Positions 13,114-22,229 of a stretch of 64,000 bases of DNA are shown one piece after another. How positions within the stretch are numbered: the first letter of the stretch is position 1; the number at the start of each line of letters is the position of its first letter. The translations under genes and the position numbers were made by a program. The notes under the pieces are model-generated. The model saw only the letters and a list, made by a program, of their open reading frames with translations. It had not been told where the DNA came from and did no database searches. Where the stretch lies: the NCBI GenBank assembly GCA_023313575.1, contig JAJTTP010000008.1:682001-746000 (forward strand), read 5' to 3'. The DNA is from Eutypella sp. D-1 (taxonomy: Eukaryota; Ascomycota; Sordariomycetes; Xylariales; Diatrypaceae).

Positions 13114-14269
13114 CTACTTGCGCAGCGAGCTGGCCCGGCGCTTGCGGTTCTCGGCCTTCTGGGCGCGGGCCTCGTGGACACGCTTGGCCAGGATCTGGGC
13201 GTACTCGTTCTATTCAGGGGGAAAGAAAGATGGACGTTAGTAAAGTGGAAAGGGGTAAAGATTTAGATGGGGTTTAACGTACCGCCTCGTCCTTGACCTT
13301 CTCGGCCTGGCGGCGCTTGAGCGCAATGCGGTGGCGCTTGTGCTGCAGGCGCTGGGGAGTGACGAGTCTCTGGATCTTGGGAGCCTTGGTGTAAGGCTTC
13401 TTGCCCTCGGTCTTGGGCTGGACCTCACGTCGGATGACGTACTTGCGGACCTGTATCGCGAACGCGGAGAAGAACCCAACGTATTAGTCTTCTCTCATAT
13501 ACGTACGTAGGTAGACAAATCCATGTCTCCTCATATTCATTTATATATAGAATTCTTTTCTCTTTTTCCACACTCAGACTCTGCTCGGTGGTGTTCATTG
13601 CCAGAGATGATTCTTCTCTCTCTCTCTCTCTCTCATCCGGCAGAAGCAACGACCGAGCAGGCGAAGACGGATGTTGATGTTGTGGTGCTGTGACAACTTA
13701 CATCGTCCTCCTTGCTGAGGCTGAAGAATCGGCGGATCTTGGTGGCTCGCTTGGGACCGAGGCGCTTGGGGTGGACGACGTCGGTCAGGCCGGGGATGTC
13801 GGCCTCGCCCTGCTTGACAACGGACAGAGCGAGAACGGAGAGGTCCATGCCGACGATGCAACCACGGACGGACTTGCGGCGACGCTCACCGCTGCGGCGG
13901 GTTCGGTAGCAGGAGTGGCCATCGGAGAGGAGGAGTCGGACACGGGTAGGGTGCATGACACCCTGCTTCATGGGGAAACCCTGCTTGTCGTTGCCGCCGG
14001 TGATCTTGAAGATGTAACCCTTGAACTCATCGCCGAGGTTGTCACCGGGGACTTCCTGGCCCATCTGGAGAGAGGGAAAGAAAGAAAAGGTCAGTCAGTT
14101 GTCCATTCATCGCATTCATCGTTTCTCTCCTTCTCTTTTCATTTGCGATCTCCAGAATTTAATATGTAAAACATACGCGCTTCTCGACGAAATCACGGAG
14201 CTTCCGCTCATCCTCAATGTCGATGAGCTTTTGGCTGCCATTGGCAGGGTACGAGATGTTCAACTTCAT
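13114..14269 (-). CDS. rps6: 40S ribosomal protein S6 (eS6)
   Basis: Structural protein of the cytosolic small ribosomal subunit and, in many eukaryotes, the target of TOR-dependent S6 kinases. Four exons on the minus strand: 14177-14269, 13702-14064, 13283-13450, 13114-13209. The spliced length is 720 nt, 239 aa, the usual fungal length. Landmarks: start [14 protein letters not shown], then [35 protein letters not shown] and the basic C-terminal helix ending RRASSLRK. The C-terminal RRASS is a typical basophilic phosphorylation site. The first intron (14065-14176) falls after codon 31 and the second is 251 bp long. Its start faces ctf8 across a 543-bp divergent promoter. Identity is secure and all splice sites are canonical. 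Confidence 0.96.
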
Positions 14270-14812
14270 CTCGACGGTTTAAAGGAAGATTGGATGCTGC
14301 TGCTGGACGACGCCGGGGGTTAGTAAAGACGGAAGGAAGTTGGTGGTGGTGGTGATGGTGTTGGGCGTTGGGCGTTGGCTGTCGTGGCAGTTATTGACGA
14401 TGTTGTATTTTCCTAGTGGTTTTTTCCTAGTAGGTAGGGGAAAAGTCAAGGGCCGCACCACTGAAATTTTCTGTTTGGTAGGTTTGGCTCGCACTTGGTG
14501 GGAAATTGTGATTAGAGCTAGTAATTTTAGCTCGCTAATGGTAAATTTTCGGCAATGTGCGATAAGTAATTGATAAGTGGGTCAGTCACTTCTTATCGAT
14601 TGTTGATGCACAGACCACCAGCACCATTATCTAACACGGCGGGAAGACGTTAAAAGGGAGGTACTGAAGTACATTCTTGGCCAAACCGTTCAAACACAGC
14701 CTTGGGGCTCCCGAATTGCTGATTTCAGCTGGTACTCACGTTCACACTATTCATATCCCGGCATTCACTTAAGACCGCTTTCTAAGGCTCCCATGCTTCC
14801 CGGGACTCAAAA
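14270..14812. promoter_or_regulatory. Divergent promoter region rps6/ctf8 with GATAAG cluster
   Basis: The 543 bp between two divergent starts must hold both promoters. GATAAG occurs at 14561-14566 and 14572-14577, and its reverse complement at 14592-14597, the last two forming an imperfect inverted repeat around GTCAGT. GATAAG is the core site of fungal GATA factors (AreA/Nit2, SRE, WC-1). Function here is inference. The rps6-proximal part also has a GGTGGT run near 14340. Confidence 0.4.
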
Positions 14813-15280
14813 ATGACGCCCACGGTCAAACTCCATCCTCAGCCCTCCAACCCTGACGCTGCCGTCGATAATCCTCTTCCGCAGCTCATCCAAACGCCCT
14901 CCGGCTTGGCAATCCTAGAATTGCAGGGTACGATCAACCTACCCCAGACGGACCCGGAAGCCGCAGAGGGCGAAGACACTCAGGAGGTCTCGATCGGCAA
15001 GATCTCCTTCCCGGACTACCACCCGGACATTCAGGACCCCGCTAGCACCTCTTGGATGAAGCGCGTCCACCTCTACGTCGGCCACCACCAGCGGCTCACC
15101 GGCGAGGTCAAGAAGCTGCCTAAGGCCCTGGCCGTCGTCCGGAGGCGGTCGCCCGACGGCGCAGGCGGCGAGGATGTTGACATGAGTTCTGAGGATTCCA
15201 AGGACGAGCTCGAGGTCGTTGAGATCGTCAAGTACAAGCTTGTGTTCTCACACCGCCCCGAACCTGTCAGTACGGGCTGA
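14813..15280 (+). CDS. ctf8: Chromosome transmission fidelity protein 8 (Ctf8)
   Basis: Small subunit of the alternative clamp loader Ctf18-RFC (with Dcc1), which acts on PCNA at replication forks and supports sister-chromatid cohesion and checkpoint signalling. Single exon, 155 aa; the yeast protein is about 133 aa. Family pattern visible: GLAILELQG near residue 31, then SIGKISFPDY, VHLYVGHHQRLTGEVKKLPKALAV, and the C-terminal VEIVKYKLVFSHRPEPV. An Asp/Glu/Ser-rich insert (GGEDVDMSSEDSKDE) separates the last two. The start follows AAA and is the first ATG of the frame. It has no intron, unlike most neighbours. Confidence 0.88.
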   Translation: MTPTVKLHPQPSNPDAAVDNPLPQLIQTPSGLAILELQGTINLPQTDPEAAEGEDTQEVSIGKISFPDYHPDIQDPASTSWMKRVHLYVGHHQRLTGEVKKLPKALAVVRRRSPDGAGGEDVDMSSEDSKDELEVVEIVKYKLVFSHRPEPVSTG

Positions 15281-16659
15281 TGTTTCACACGCAACTTGGT
15301 GTGTCGCGGGTATAGCGATCCCAGCCTTGAGTGCCCATCAGAGTCACTTTCTATGCGGAAAACCCATAATCACAGCGGCCAAGGACCATTGAACACTCTA
15401 TCTTATATCAAGAGCCAAAGTGTCAATCGATAAGATACGCATGCAGCCCTTATCTTATGGGGCTGTAGCATAATCCAGTTGGATGGCAAGTCAGCCGCGT
15501 GTGACACGCCCGGCCAATGCCTTCTCTCATCCAGATTTTCATGCTTTTCTGTCGTAAGTCGGCTGCAGTGAACCGAGTTTAATAGGCCTCCCCACCACGC
15601 TCACGTCGCCCCAGCCACACTATGCTCTACATGCTTTTAGTCATAGATGCTCCGCAGCCCGGCATCGAGCCGCAGGGGGGGCCACGCTGCCCAAAGCCTA
15701 GACAAGCAGGGCCACCAACAAGGAGCGGCATTCCGGGGTGTAATATTATAGCTTAATGCCGGCCCTCTGTGAATGCGAGCAGGGAGTTAAGAGAACTATA
15801 TTGGGTGGGATGGGCATAGTAGATTATCATTATTAGCGATCAGACCCGGAATATTAAATCTATTGCCTCACATCGTAGTAATTTCCAGCAGCTAGTTTCC
15901 AAACAGCCTGTCTTCATCCCATTCCTCCTCCAAACGATCAACAACTAAGATCATTACACTCGTGAGTCGAAAGTTCAGGACATACGATGCCAATAGATCT
16001 ACCACCGGGTTAAGGTTAATGGCTGACGCTTCGCAGCGTTCTCACCTCATGGAATCTAAAAGGTGCAATACCTTATGTAGAGGTGCTCTATTTTGCGGCG
16101 TCGCGGATCAGTCGAAGCGAGGTCGCCATATTCGAGGTATGACCCTAAGTACTGGAATGGAGACGACGGGAGATGTCTGAGGTCCTTAAAGCACGTGGGC
16201 AGGGATTAGCGCTTGATAGGATCCACATACCTAAACCTTAAATATTGCGGGGCTCAATCGGGGCTAGCTGCTTATAGAAGGCGGTCAATGGGTTCTGCCA
16301 CCTTTCAGGTACCTCCGTACCTAATTCTAATTACTACTTCCATATCTCGTCAACACCTCAAACCAGCAACCTCTGAACAACTTCATCATCTTCATCAACA
16401 AACAACTTTTCCGACCGACATCCCAGCTTCTTCCATCATCGCGGATCCGCGACAGAATTAGCTGGTTCTTGATCTTGACCACTATATAAACAAAACAACC
16501 TCACAAACACCATCGCAATCACGCGACAGAGTCCGATTAGCGACCCGGCGCATCCTTCTACGGCTTCTATTGCGACCGACCACCTCAAGAGTGTAGGCGC
16601 AACGAAAACTCTACATCTTCGACGGATCACCAACGCAAACGCCAACCCCCAACGAAACA
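15281..16659. other. Intergenic: ctf8 3' region and taf10 promoter
   Basis: No gene seen. GATA-like sites lie at about 15429 (GATAAG) and 15449 (CTTATCTTAT). A TATATAAA element (16483-16490) lies about 170 bp before the taf10 start. Short open frames at 15962-16180 and 16213-16461 lack recognisable motifs and conserved-looking codon use. Confidence 0.55.
16483..16490 (+). promoter_or_regulatory. Candidate TATA element of taf10
   Basis: TATATAAA, 170 bp upstream of the taf10 ATG and followed by an AC-rich leader. Assignment rests on motif and position only. Confidence 0.35.
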
Positions 16660-17292
16660 ATGGCGAATGCACCCAGCGAGATCCCTGAGCAGGCCCCCTC
16701 GGCTAGCCAGCAACAACCGCAAATGGCGCCTGAGGACGACGTTCCTGTTCCTACGGAGGCCAAGATGCCTACCCGGAAGGACACGTCCTTGAAGGAATTC
16801 TTGGGCAAGATGGATGACTACGCTCCGATTGTAAGTCCTGAACTCTACTAACTATCCCCTCTTAGAGTGCCATCGCTAACAATTCCAAAGCTACCGGAAG
16901 CAGTCATCAACTTCTACATGACCAAGGCCGGCCTACCTCCGCCTCCCTACACCGACCCGCGCCTCGCCCGCCTCGTTGCGCTCTCTGTACAGAAGTTTGT
17001 CGCCGATATTGCCGCCGACTCTTACCAGTACAGTCGCATCCGGGCTTCCAACACCAACGCGAACAACCCGATGGGCAACCTCGGCGCGGCGGCTGGAATT
17101 CCGATTCCCGGTCAGGGTCAGCAGGGCGCGAAGGACCAAGGGCGCGGGGCACCGCTCGGCATTCAGCGGGCTGGTTACGGCGGTGGCGGCCAGGGTGGCA
17201 GTCAAAACCGGACGGTACTCACCATGGAGGACCTCGGCATGGCTGTGGGCGAGTACGGCGTCAATGTCAAGCGAAGCGAGTTCTATCGATAA
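16660..17292 (+). CDS. taf10: Transcription initiation factor TFIID subunit 10 (TAF10)
   Basis: Histone-fold subunit shared by TFIID and, in fungi, the SAGA co-activator; it pairs with TAF3, TAF8 or Spt7. Two exons, 16660-16830 and 16891-17292, are separated by a 60-bp GTAAGT...AAAG intron and join to 190 aa. Family signature: [15 protein letters not shown] across the intron into [15 protein letters not shown], then [21 protein letters not shown] in the histone fold, and the C-terminal [24 protein letters not shown] segment in which L.MEDL and YG..V.R..FY are conserved. A Gly/Gln-rich linker (about residues 125-165) splits the two parts of the domain, as in other ascomycetes. The first 30 residues are low-complexity Ala/Gln/Pro. 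Confidence 0.93.
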
Positions 17293-17960
17293 GAGACGAC
17301 AGACAACTCGAGATAAGCCGCTCACTTCGACTAAACACGCGACGTATAACAATAATTTACACTACCACTTACCAAGGGCGAAACCTGGCTTTTACAGACA
17401 ACGGCCTACTCGCTTCTCTCACGAATTAAGGAACACGACCAAGGGCAATGGCAACAGGCAGGGAACAGGCAGGGAGGGAGTCGGGTTCTGTTTTCACACA
17501 CACAAGGCGTTCATTGGCGTTTCGGGTATTTGCGCAGCTGGATGTTTTGACATCAGCGACTTGGTTGCATTTTCGAGAGGGTGGGATTTTCCTAAATGGA
17601 AACCCAATTTTGTACCATAGACATAACCCCCGCAAATCACATATACATACAGCGCCACGACGCCTACGGGGCAGGCAAATGATACCATTGCATTTTCAAA
17701 CCCGCCAAATGATGAACCATGATGATTGCTGTTTCTCTTGTGATTTGTACAGGTGACGTATATATGATATCGTACACTATGCGTGAAGACTATCGCTCCT
17801 TCTCGAGTCGAACTGCCGTTTTTTCTTTTCGTTTTCCATTCCGCGCATATATACGCCTCCCGCACTCCCAAAACGCCGGGATATGTTGATCGTTTGTGTT
17901 ATGTATCTCCCACTAACCCCATTTCCTCTCCGTCGCAACCGGACCTGAACCGCGCCAGAT
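17293..17960. other. Intergenic between convergent taf10 and rsm19
   Basis: 3' untranslated regions of both genes. A GGCAGGGAACAGG-like direct repeat lies near 17456-17475. Nothing else recognised. Confidence 0.55.
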
Positions 17961-18572
17961 CTACCGGGACCAAATGAACGGCTTCCTCGTCCTATATTAT
18001 CACGACGGCGGCGCGGCCAGACAGTTAGTAAGTCGACCAAAAAGAAAAATAAAGGAAATCCCCCTCCCTTCCCCATTCTCCCCCCGTCTCCAGAAAGCCC
18101 CCGATCTTTCAGAACCGAGAGAAAAAGGAAGAAAGAAAAAGGAGAAGAAAAAAACCTACGGAGAGAACTCGCCCAGCTTATGGCCGACCATGTCCTCGGT
18201 GATGGTGACGTCGTTGTAGATCTTGCCGTTGTAGACCGAGAACTTGAGGCCGACGAAGTTGGGCAGGATGGTCGCGGCGCGCGCCTGCGTGCGGATCGGG
18301 CGTACCCTTTCGCCGGGCGCCGGGCGCACGATCGGGAGTCTGTTTTGTTATCGGGTTGGTTGGAATCTCATGCTGGGTCGGAGAGGAGGGGAGGGTTTCT
18401 TACGGGACGATGTGAGGTCCTGCGAATTTATAAATTAATTTTTGGGCACTCGTTAGCGAAATGTTCGATCGATCGGCCTCTTTTAAAAGATACTGCTCTC
18501 TCTCTGGATTGACAGGACGGACTAACCTTTCCACACTGATCTGCCTTTCAGAAGGCACCGTGTCGGCTGCAT
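17961..18572 (-). CDS. rsm19: Mitochondrial small-subunit ribosomal protein uS19m (Rsm19)
   Basis: Component of the mitoribosome small-subunit head, homologous to bacterial S19. Read from the minus strand as four exons: 18527-18572, 18404-18419, 18160-18339, 17961-17991. The total is 273 nt, 90 aa, matching the usual S19 size. The product starts [20 protein letters not shown] and continues through [41 protein letters not shown], ending FIWSR. The KGPH, RR/QARAATI.P.FVG and [12 protein letters not shown] blocks are the S19 signature. Exon 2 is only 16 nt but encodes the conserved GPHIVP. The third donor is GTAGGT, so retaining that intron puts TAG right after SP and loses the conserved TRK tail. 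No open frame of normal length exposes this gene, so it is easily missed. Confidence 0.85.
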
Positions 18573-19281
18573 TGTGTTCTGCTGCTGCTGTTTCGTCTGT
18601 GATAAAGTCTCGTAAGTGTGGGGAGAAAGGTGAGAGAGAAGTACGTCAAAGTTGCGATAGAACGGACACAAATGCCGGCGCCGATGAATTCAGTCCGAGG
18701 AAGCTCGGTGATTGGTTGGGTGCCGGTTTAAACTTACACTTCGGTGTGCTGACGGCCAGCGTCAGGTGTCAGACTGTCACTGGCCACACTCCCAAGCTTT
18801 TGTGGCTAGTTCATGTGGCTCGTATGTTATTAGCTGTACTGTACTTCCATTATAGGGCCCAGATCAACCATCATAGGGCCTACTTGACCTTCTTATTAAC
18901 TAATGTCCCAGTATAAAACCCCGTGATCGTGATAGACAAAAGCAACTTCTAATATCCCATCAGAAATTAGATCCCGTCTGACAGCGCTTCCGCCCGCGCG
19001 TTCACATATGTTAACATGATAGTACCTATCTACTAACTTCACTTCGTCCGTACCTCACTGTACTTCACCATGTCAAAGGGGGCATAAGGACAACTCGGTG
19101 TAACTGCGACACCACATGTCCAATCAGCCTACAGAGGTGACATCACCCCTAAGTTAGCTGGGAACTATATCTTTATATGTAGATCAGCCGGCTTCCCAAG
19201 TCGACGTTCCGTTTAACCTACAATGACAGTTGATGACGATGATGACAACGACGATGATGATATTACCAGTGAAATAAATCA

Positions 19282-19509
19282 ATGGCGAGCCCATTCAATC
19301 CCCCTAATTTCCTTTTCACCTATGTACAGGTCCAGGCCACCCGGCCTAGATCTCCGGTGACGCCTGAGGAAACCAACTACATATATACAGCGGCAGCTAC
19401 CGCGCCGCGGCGCCCATTTTCCATGGGGCCCCCATCCCCCCCCCGGTTGTCGATCCCCGCGCCCTCCGCCCCACCGGAGTGCTACCCTCCGCCCCCCTGG
19501 AAGGAGTAG
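19282..19509 (+). CDS. Hypothetical proline-rich small protein (doubtful)
   Basis: A 75-aa open frame starting ATGGCGAGC. Its second half is Pro/Ala/Ser-rich (RRPFSMGPPSPPRLSIP, then PPECYPPPPWKE) and has G/C in most third positions, unlike the surrounding AT-balanced intergenic DNA. Filamentous fungi carry many such small Pro-rich proteins of unknown function. No domain, signal peptide or intron is seen. It could be chance low-complexity DNA. Confidence 0.3.
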   Translation: MASPFNPPNFLFTYVQVQATRPRSPVTPEETNYIYTAAATAPRRPFSMGPPSPPRLSIPAPSAPPECYPPPPWKE

Positions 19510-19645
19510 CGGCAGAAAGACGGATCAAGAGGTAACGCAATCAAGCTACGCGCACTCCGGTTGAGAGAGAGAGAGAGAGAGGGCCGTGGAAAACACCTCC
19601 CTCTTCTCGGCCCTAGTCGGATGATCCCAAAAGTAGTTGGGGTTG

Positions 19646-19680
19646 TCTCTTGTCTTGTCTTGTCTTGTCTTGTCTTGTCT
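19646..19680. repeat. TCTTG pentanucleotide array, about 6-7 copies
   Basis: Head-to-tail GTCTT/TCTTG units in the intergenic region upstream of the GH5 gene. Confidence 0.95.
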
Positions 19681-20310
19681 AGGCTAAGGCTCTAGGCCTC
19701 CACTCCAGCGTTTCGAAAAAGAAGAACCGTAATCTCCTATTGAATATACATCGAACGATGGACTCGAAAGTCGGAGAATTGGGGGAAATTAATAGGGCGC
19801 CTATAAGTACACGACGACTTTAGCCCAGGGACCTAGCAGGAACAAGCATTGTGAAAAACTAAGCAATTCGTGGCCCTGGGATCTTCCGAGACTACGGCGA
19901 GGGGGGTTTGTAGCGTGGATGTGCCGGGAAAATCCTTGGCCTCGGTCATCCTGCCCGGTGCCTGAACACATCGCGCGAGTTGTCTGGGGTGTGCGCTTCG
20001 TACACCACTCAATCCCCCCTGCGCAAGGTGGATTTTCCTGCATCTATTACATAGTGGTTATGCCGCAGACTACCCTATCTCGATCTATGGGCAGATCTAC
20101 GTCCCTGTCGCTGTTATTGTACGGAAGATAGGATGCATACTGGGAGCCCCATCCAACCATTATAACCCAGGTGGTCCTATAGCTGCGGCGGAGCCTCGAC
20201 TTCCGCATGTGCGCGTCCATGGCAACCCTGGCATAGCACGACCGATCGCGTAGGTGTAGCTAGATGGACAGGTATATAGGTAGAGAGAGCACTTAGTGTA
20301 TATATATATA

Positions 20311-20320
20311 TATATAAAAG
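20311..20320 (+). promoter_or_regulatory. Candidate TATA box of the GH5 endoglucanase gene
   Basis: TATATAAAAG at the end of a TA dinucleotide run, about 150 bp before the ATG at 20472. A TATA box fits the usual inducible expression of secreted cellulases. Position and motif are the only evidence. Confidence 0.45.
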
Positions 20321-20471
20321 AAATAGACCAATCGTCATTATCTACTCCTGGGCTACCTGTTCCCTCTACCCACCTCGAATCGCAGTCCCCATCCGCGATC
20401 TCAAGAGCCAAATTCGAGCAGCAAGAGGGATCAAAGGAAGAAGAAGCAGGCAGAGACAATCATCGTTCACC

Positions 20472-22229
20472 ATGAGGTTCACCGACCTGATCGTCAGCGC
20501 GGCCGCGGTGGGGAGCGCCCACGCAGCGGCGGCCGACAGGAAGCGCCAGGGCGGCGGCTTCGACTTCGTGGGCGTCAACCAAGCGGGCGCTGAGTTCGGT
20601 CAGGACACGCTCCCCGGCCAGCTTGGGAAGCACTACACCTGGCCGGAATCGTCGGCCATCGACGTGAGTGGCCTCCCTCTCCCCCCAAACATGTCATACT
20701 CATGATCTCTCTCGTCTTTGACAGTAGCAGCGAGGCCCTAAACCTATGGAGTGTCCCGAGTTGTGCTAACTAACCGTTTCTGCTTTGTGTGAAATAGACG
20801 CTGATGCAAGACGGCTTCAACACCTTCCGTGTCCCTTTCATGCGAGTCTACCCTAAGATATGCGCGTCCCCTGAGACTAGAAACGAGTCGCTAACCTGCC
20901 ACTAGGATGTGAGTGATGCCCGACAACGCGAAACGTGGACAGGTTCGTAGGGGATGCATGGAACAGGAGCAGAGGTGCTAAAGGCTTCTTCGCTGATAGG
21001 GAGCGTATCATCCCCGATGAGCTGACCGGCTCCATCAATGAAACCTACGCTGCGGGACTCGACGAGGTGAGTGGCAGGCCCGGCGAGCCCTCTACAGAAA
21101 GTAAGGGAATACAGGACACGGCTAACTGGATATCTCAGACGGTCGAGTACATCACAGGAAAGTAAGTTTGACTAGCGAAACCACCCATACCACCACGATA
21201 GACGAGGACGGGCAGACGGACGGCAGGGAAATAAAAAACGAACAGAAAGAGGGCTGACCGGCGAAACCAACCAAACAGGGGCGCGTACGCGGTTGTCGAC
21301 CCGCACAACTTCGGGCGGTACTACGAGGAGGTGATCAGCGACACGGCGGGCTTCGGCGCGTGGTGGTCCAAGGTGGCGGCGCGGTACGCGGACAACGAGC
21401 TCGTCATCTTCGACACCAACAACGAGTACCACGACATGGACAACGCGCTCGTCGGCCAGCTCAACCAGGCCGCCATCGACGCCATCCGCGCCGCCGGCGC
21501 CACTAGCCAGTACATCTTCGTCGAGGGCAACTCGTGGTCTGGCGCCTGGCATTGGGTATGCTCTCTTTCTCTCTTTCTCTCTTTCTCTCTTTCTCTCTTT
21601 CTCTCTTTCTCTCTTTCTCTCTTTCTCTCTTTCTCTCTTTCTCTCTTTCTCTCTTTCTCTCTTTCTCTCTTTCTCTCTTTCTCTCTTTCTCTCTTTCTCT
21701 CTTTCTCTCTTTCTCTCTTTCTCTCTTTCTCTCTTTCTCTCTTCTATCTTGATACACCTTAACGCCCCTCAGCCCCCAGTCCCAAGGTTCTGACGGAGGA
21801 GACAATTTGCTAACATGAAAGCAGATCTCGAGCGGCACGGCGGAGGCGATGCTAGCGCTGACGGACCCGGAGGACAAGCTGGTGTACGAGATGCACCAGT
21901 ACCTGGACGAGGACGGGTCGGGGACGCACGAGGCGTGCGTGTCGGCGACGATCGGGCGGGAGCGGCTGGAGGAGGCGACGGCGTGGCTCAAGGAGAACGG
22001 CCTGCGCGGCGTCCTCGGCGAGACCGCCGGCGGCGTCAACGACCAGTGCGTCGCTGCCGTCCGCGACATGCTCGCCTACATGCAGGAGAACACCGACGCC
22101 TGGACTGGCTGGCTCTGGTGGGCCGGCGGTCCCTGGTGGGCCGACTACATGTACAGCATCGAGCCCCCTTCCGGCCCCGCCTACACCGGCTTCCTGCCTG
22201 AGATCAAGGAGTTCGTCTCTGTGGCTTAA
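20472..22229 (+). CDS. Secreted glycoside hydrolase family 5 endo-beta-1,4-glucanase
   Basis: Hydrolyses internal beta-1,4 links of cellulose outside the cell. A signal peptide ([18 protein letters not shown]) is followed by DRKRQ, a possible Kex2 site. Proposed exons: 20472-20663, 20798-20841, 20906-20908 (3 nt), 21000-21066, 21139-21161, 21279-21555, 21825-22229; 336 aa. The TIM-barrel landmarks are FNTFRVPF, the ERIIP segment, [23 protein letters not shown] with the acid/base Glu in [17 protein letters not shown], and the nucleophile in LGETAGG. This arrangement fits fungal subfamily 5 without a cellulose-binding module. The intron after codon TGG (21556-21824) is mostly an 8-bp repeat. 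The donor at 20842 is GC rather than GT. Dropping the 3-nt exon loses only one Met (FMMER becomes FMER). The function is secure; that junction is not. Confidence 0.9.
21560..21742. repeat. CTCTTTCT octanucleotide array in a GH5 intron, about 23 copies
   Basis: Nearly perfect head-to-tail 8-bp units fill the first two thirds of the 269-bp intron of the GH5 gene, immediately after the donor. All units are pyrimidine-only on the coding strand. Because 8 is not a multiple of 3 and the unit has no stop, all three plus frames and the minus frames are open here, producing spurious ORFs. Confidence 0.97.

Larger units (their letters stand above)
18573..20471. other. Intergenic: rsm19 promoter to GH5 promoter
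   Basis: Apart from the doubtful ORF at 19282-19509, no gene seen. It holds a GA run (19564-19582), a TCTTG pentanucleotide array (19646-19680), an acidic-codon-like GATGAC run (19233-19262) and a TA run leading into TATATAAAAG before the GH5 gene. Confidence 0.55.

Noticed and set aside
21503..22069. Long open frames on both strands over the GH5 intron
   Set aside because: They are translations of the CTCTTTCT repeat (LSLFLSFS or KERKRERE patterns) and overlap real GH5 exons.
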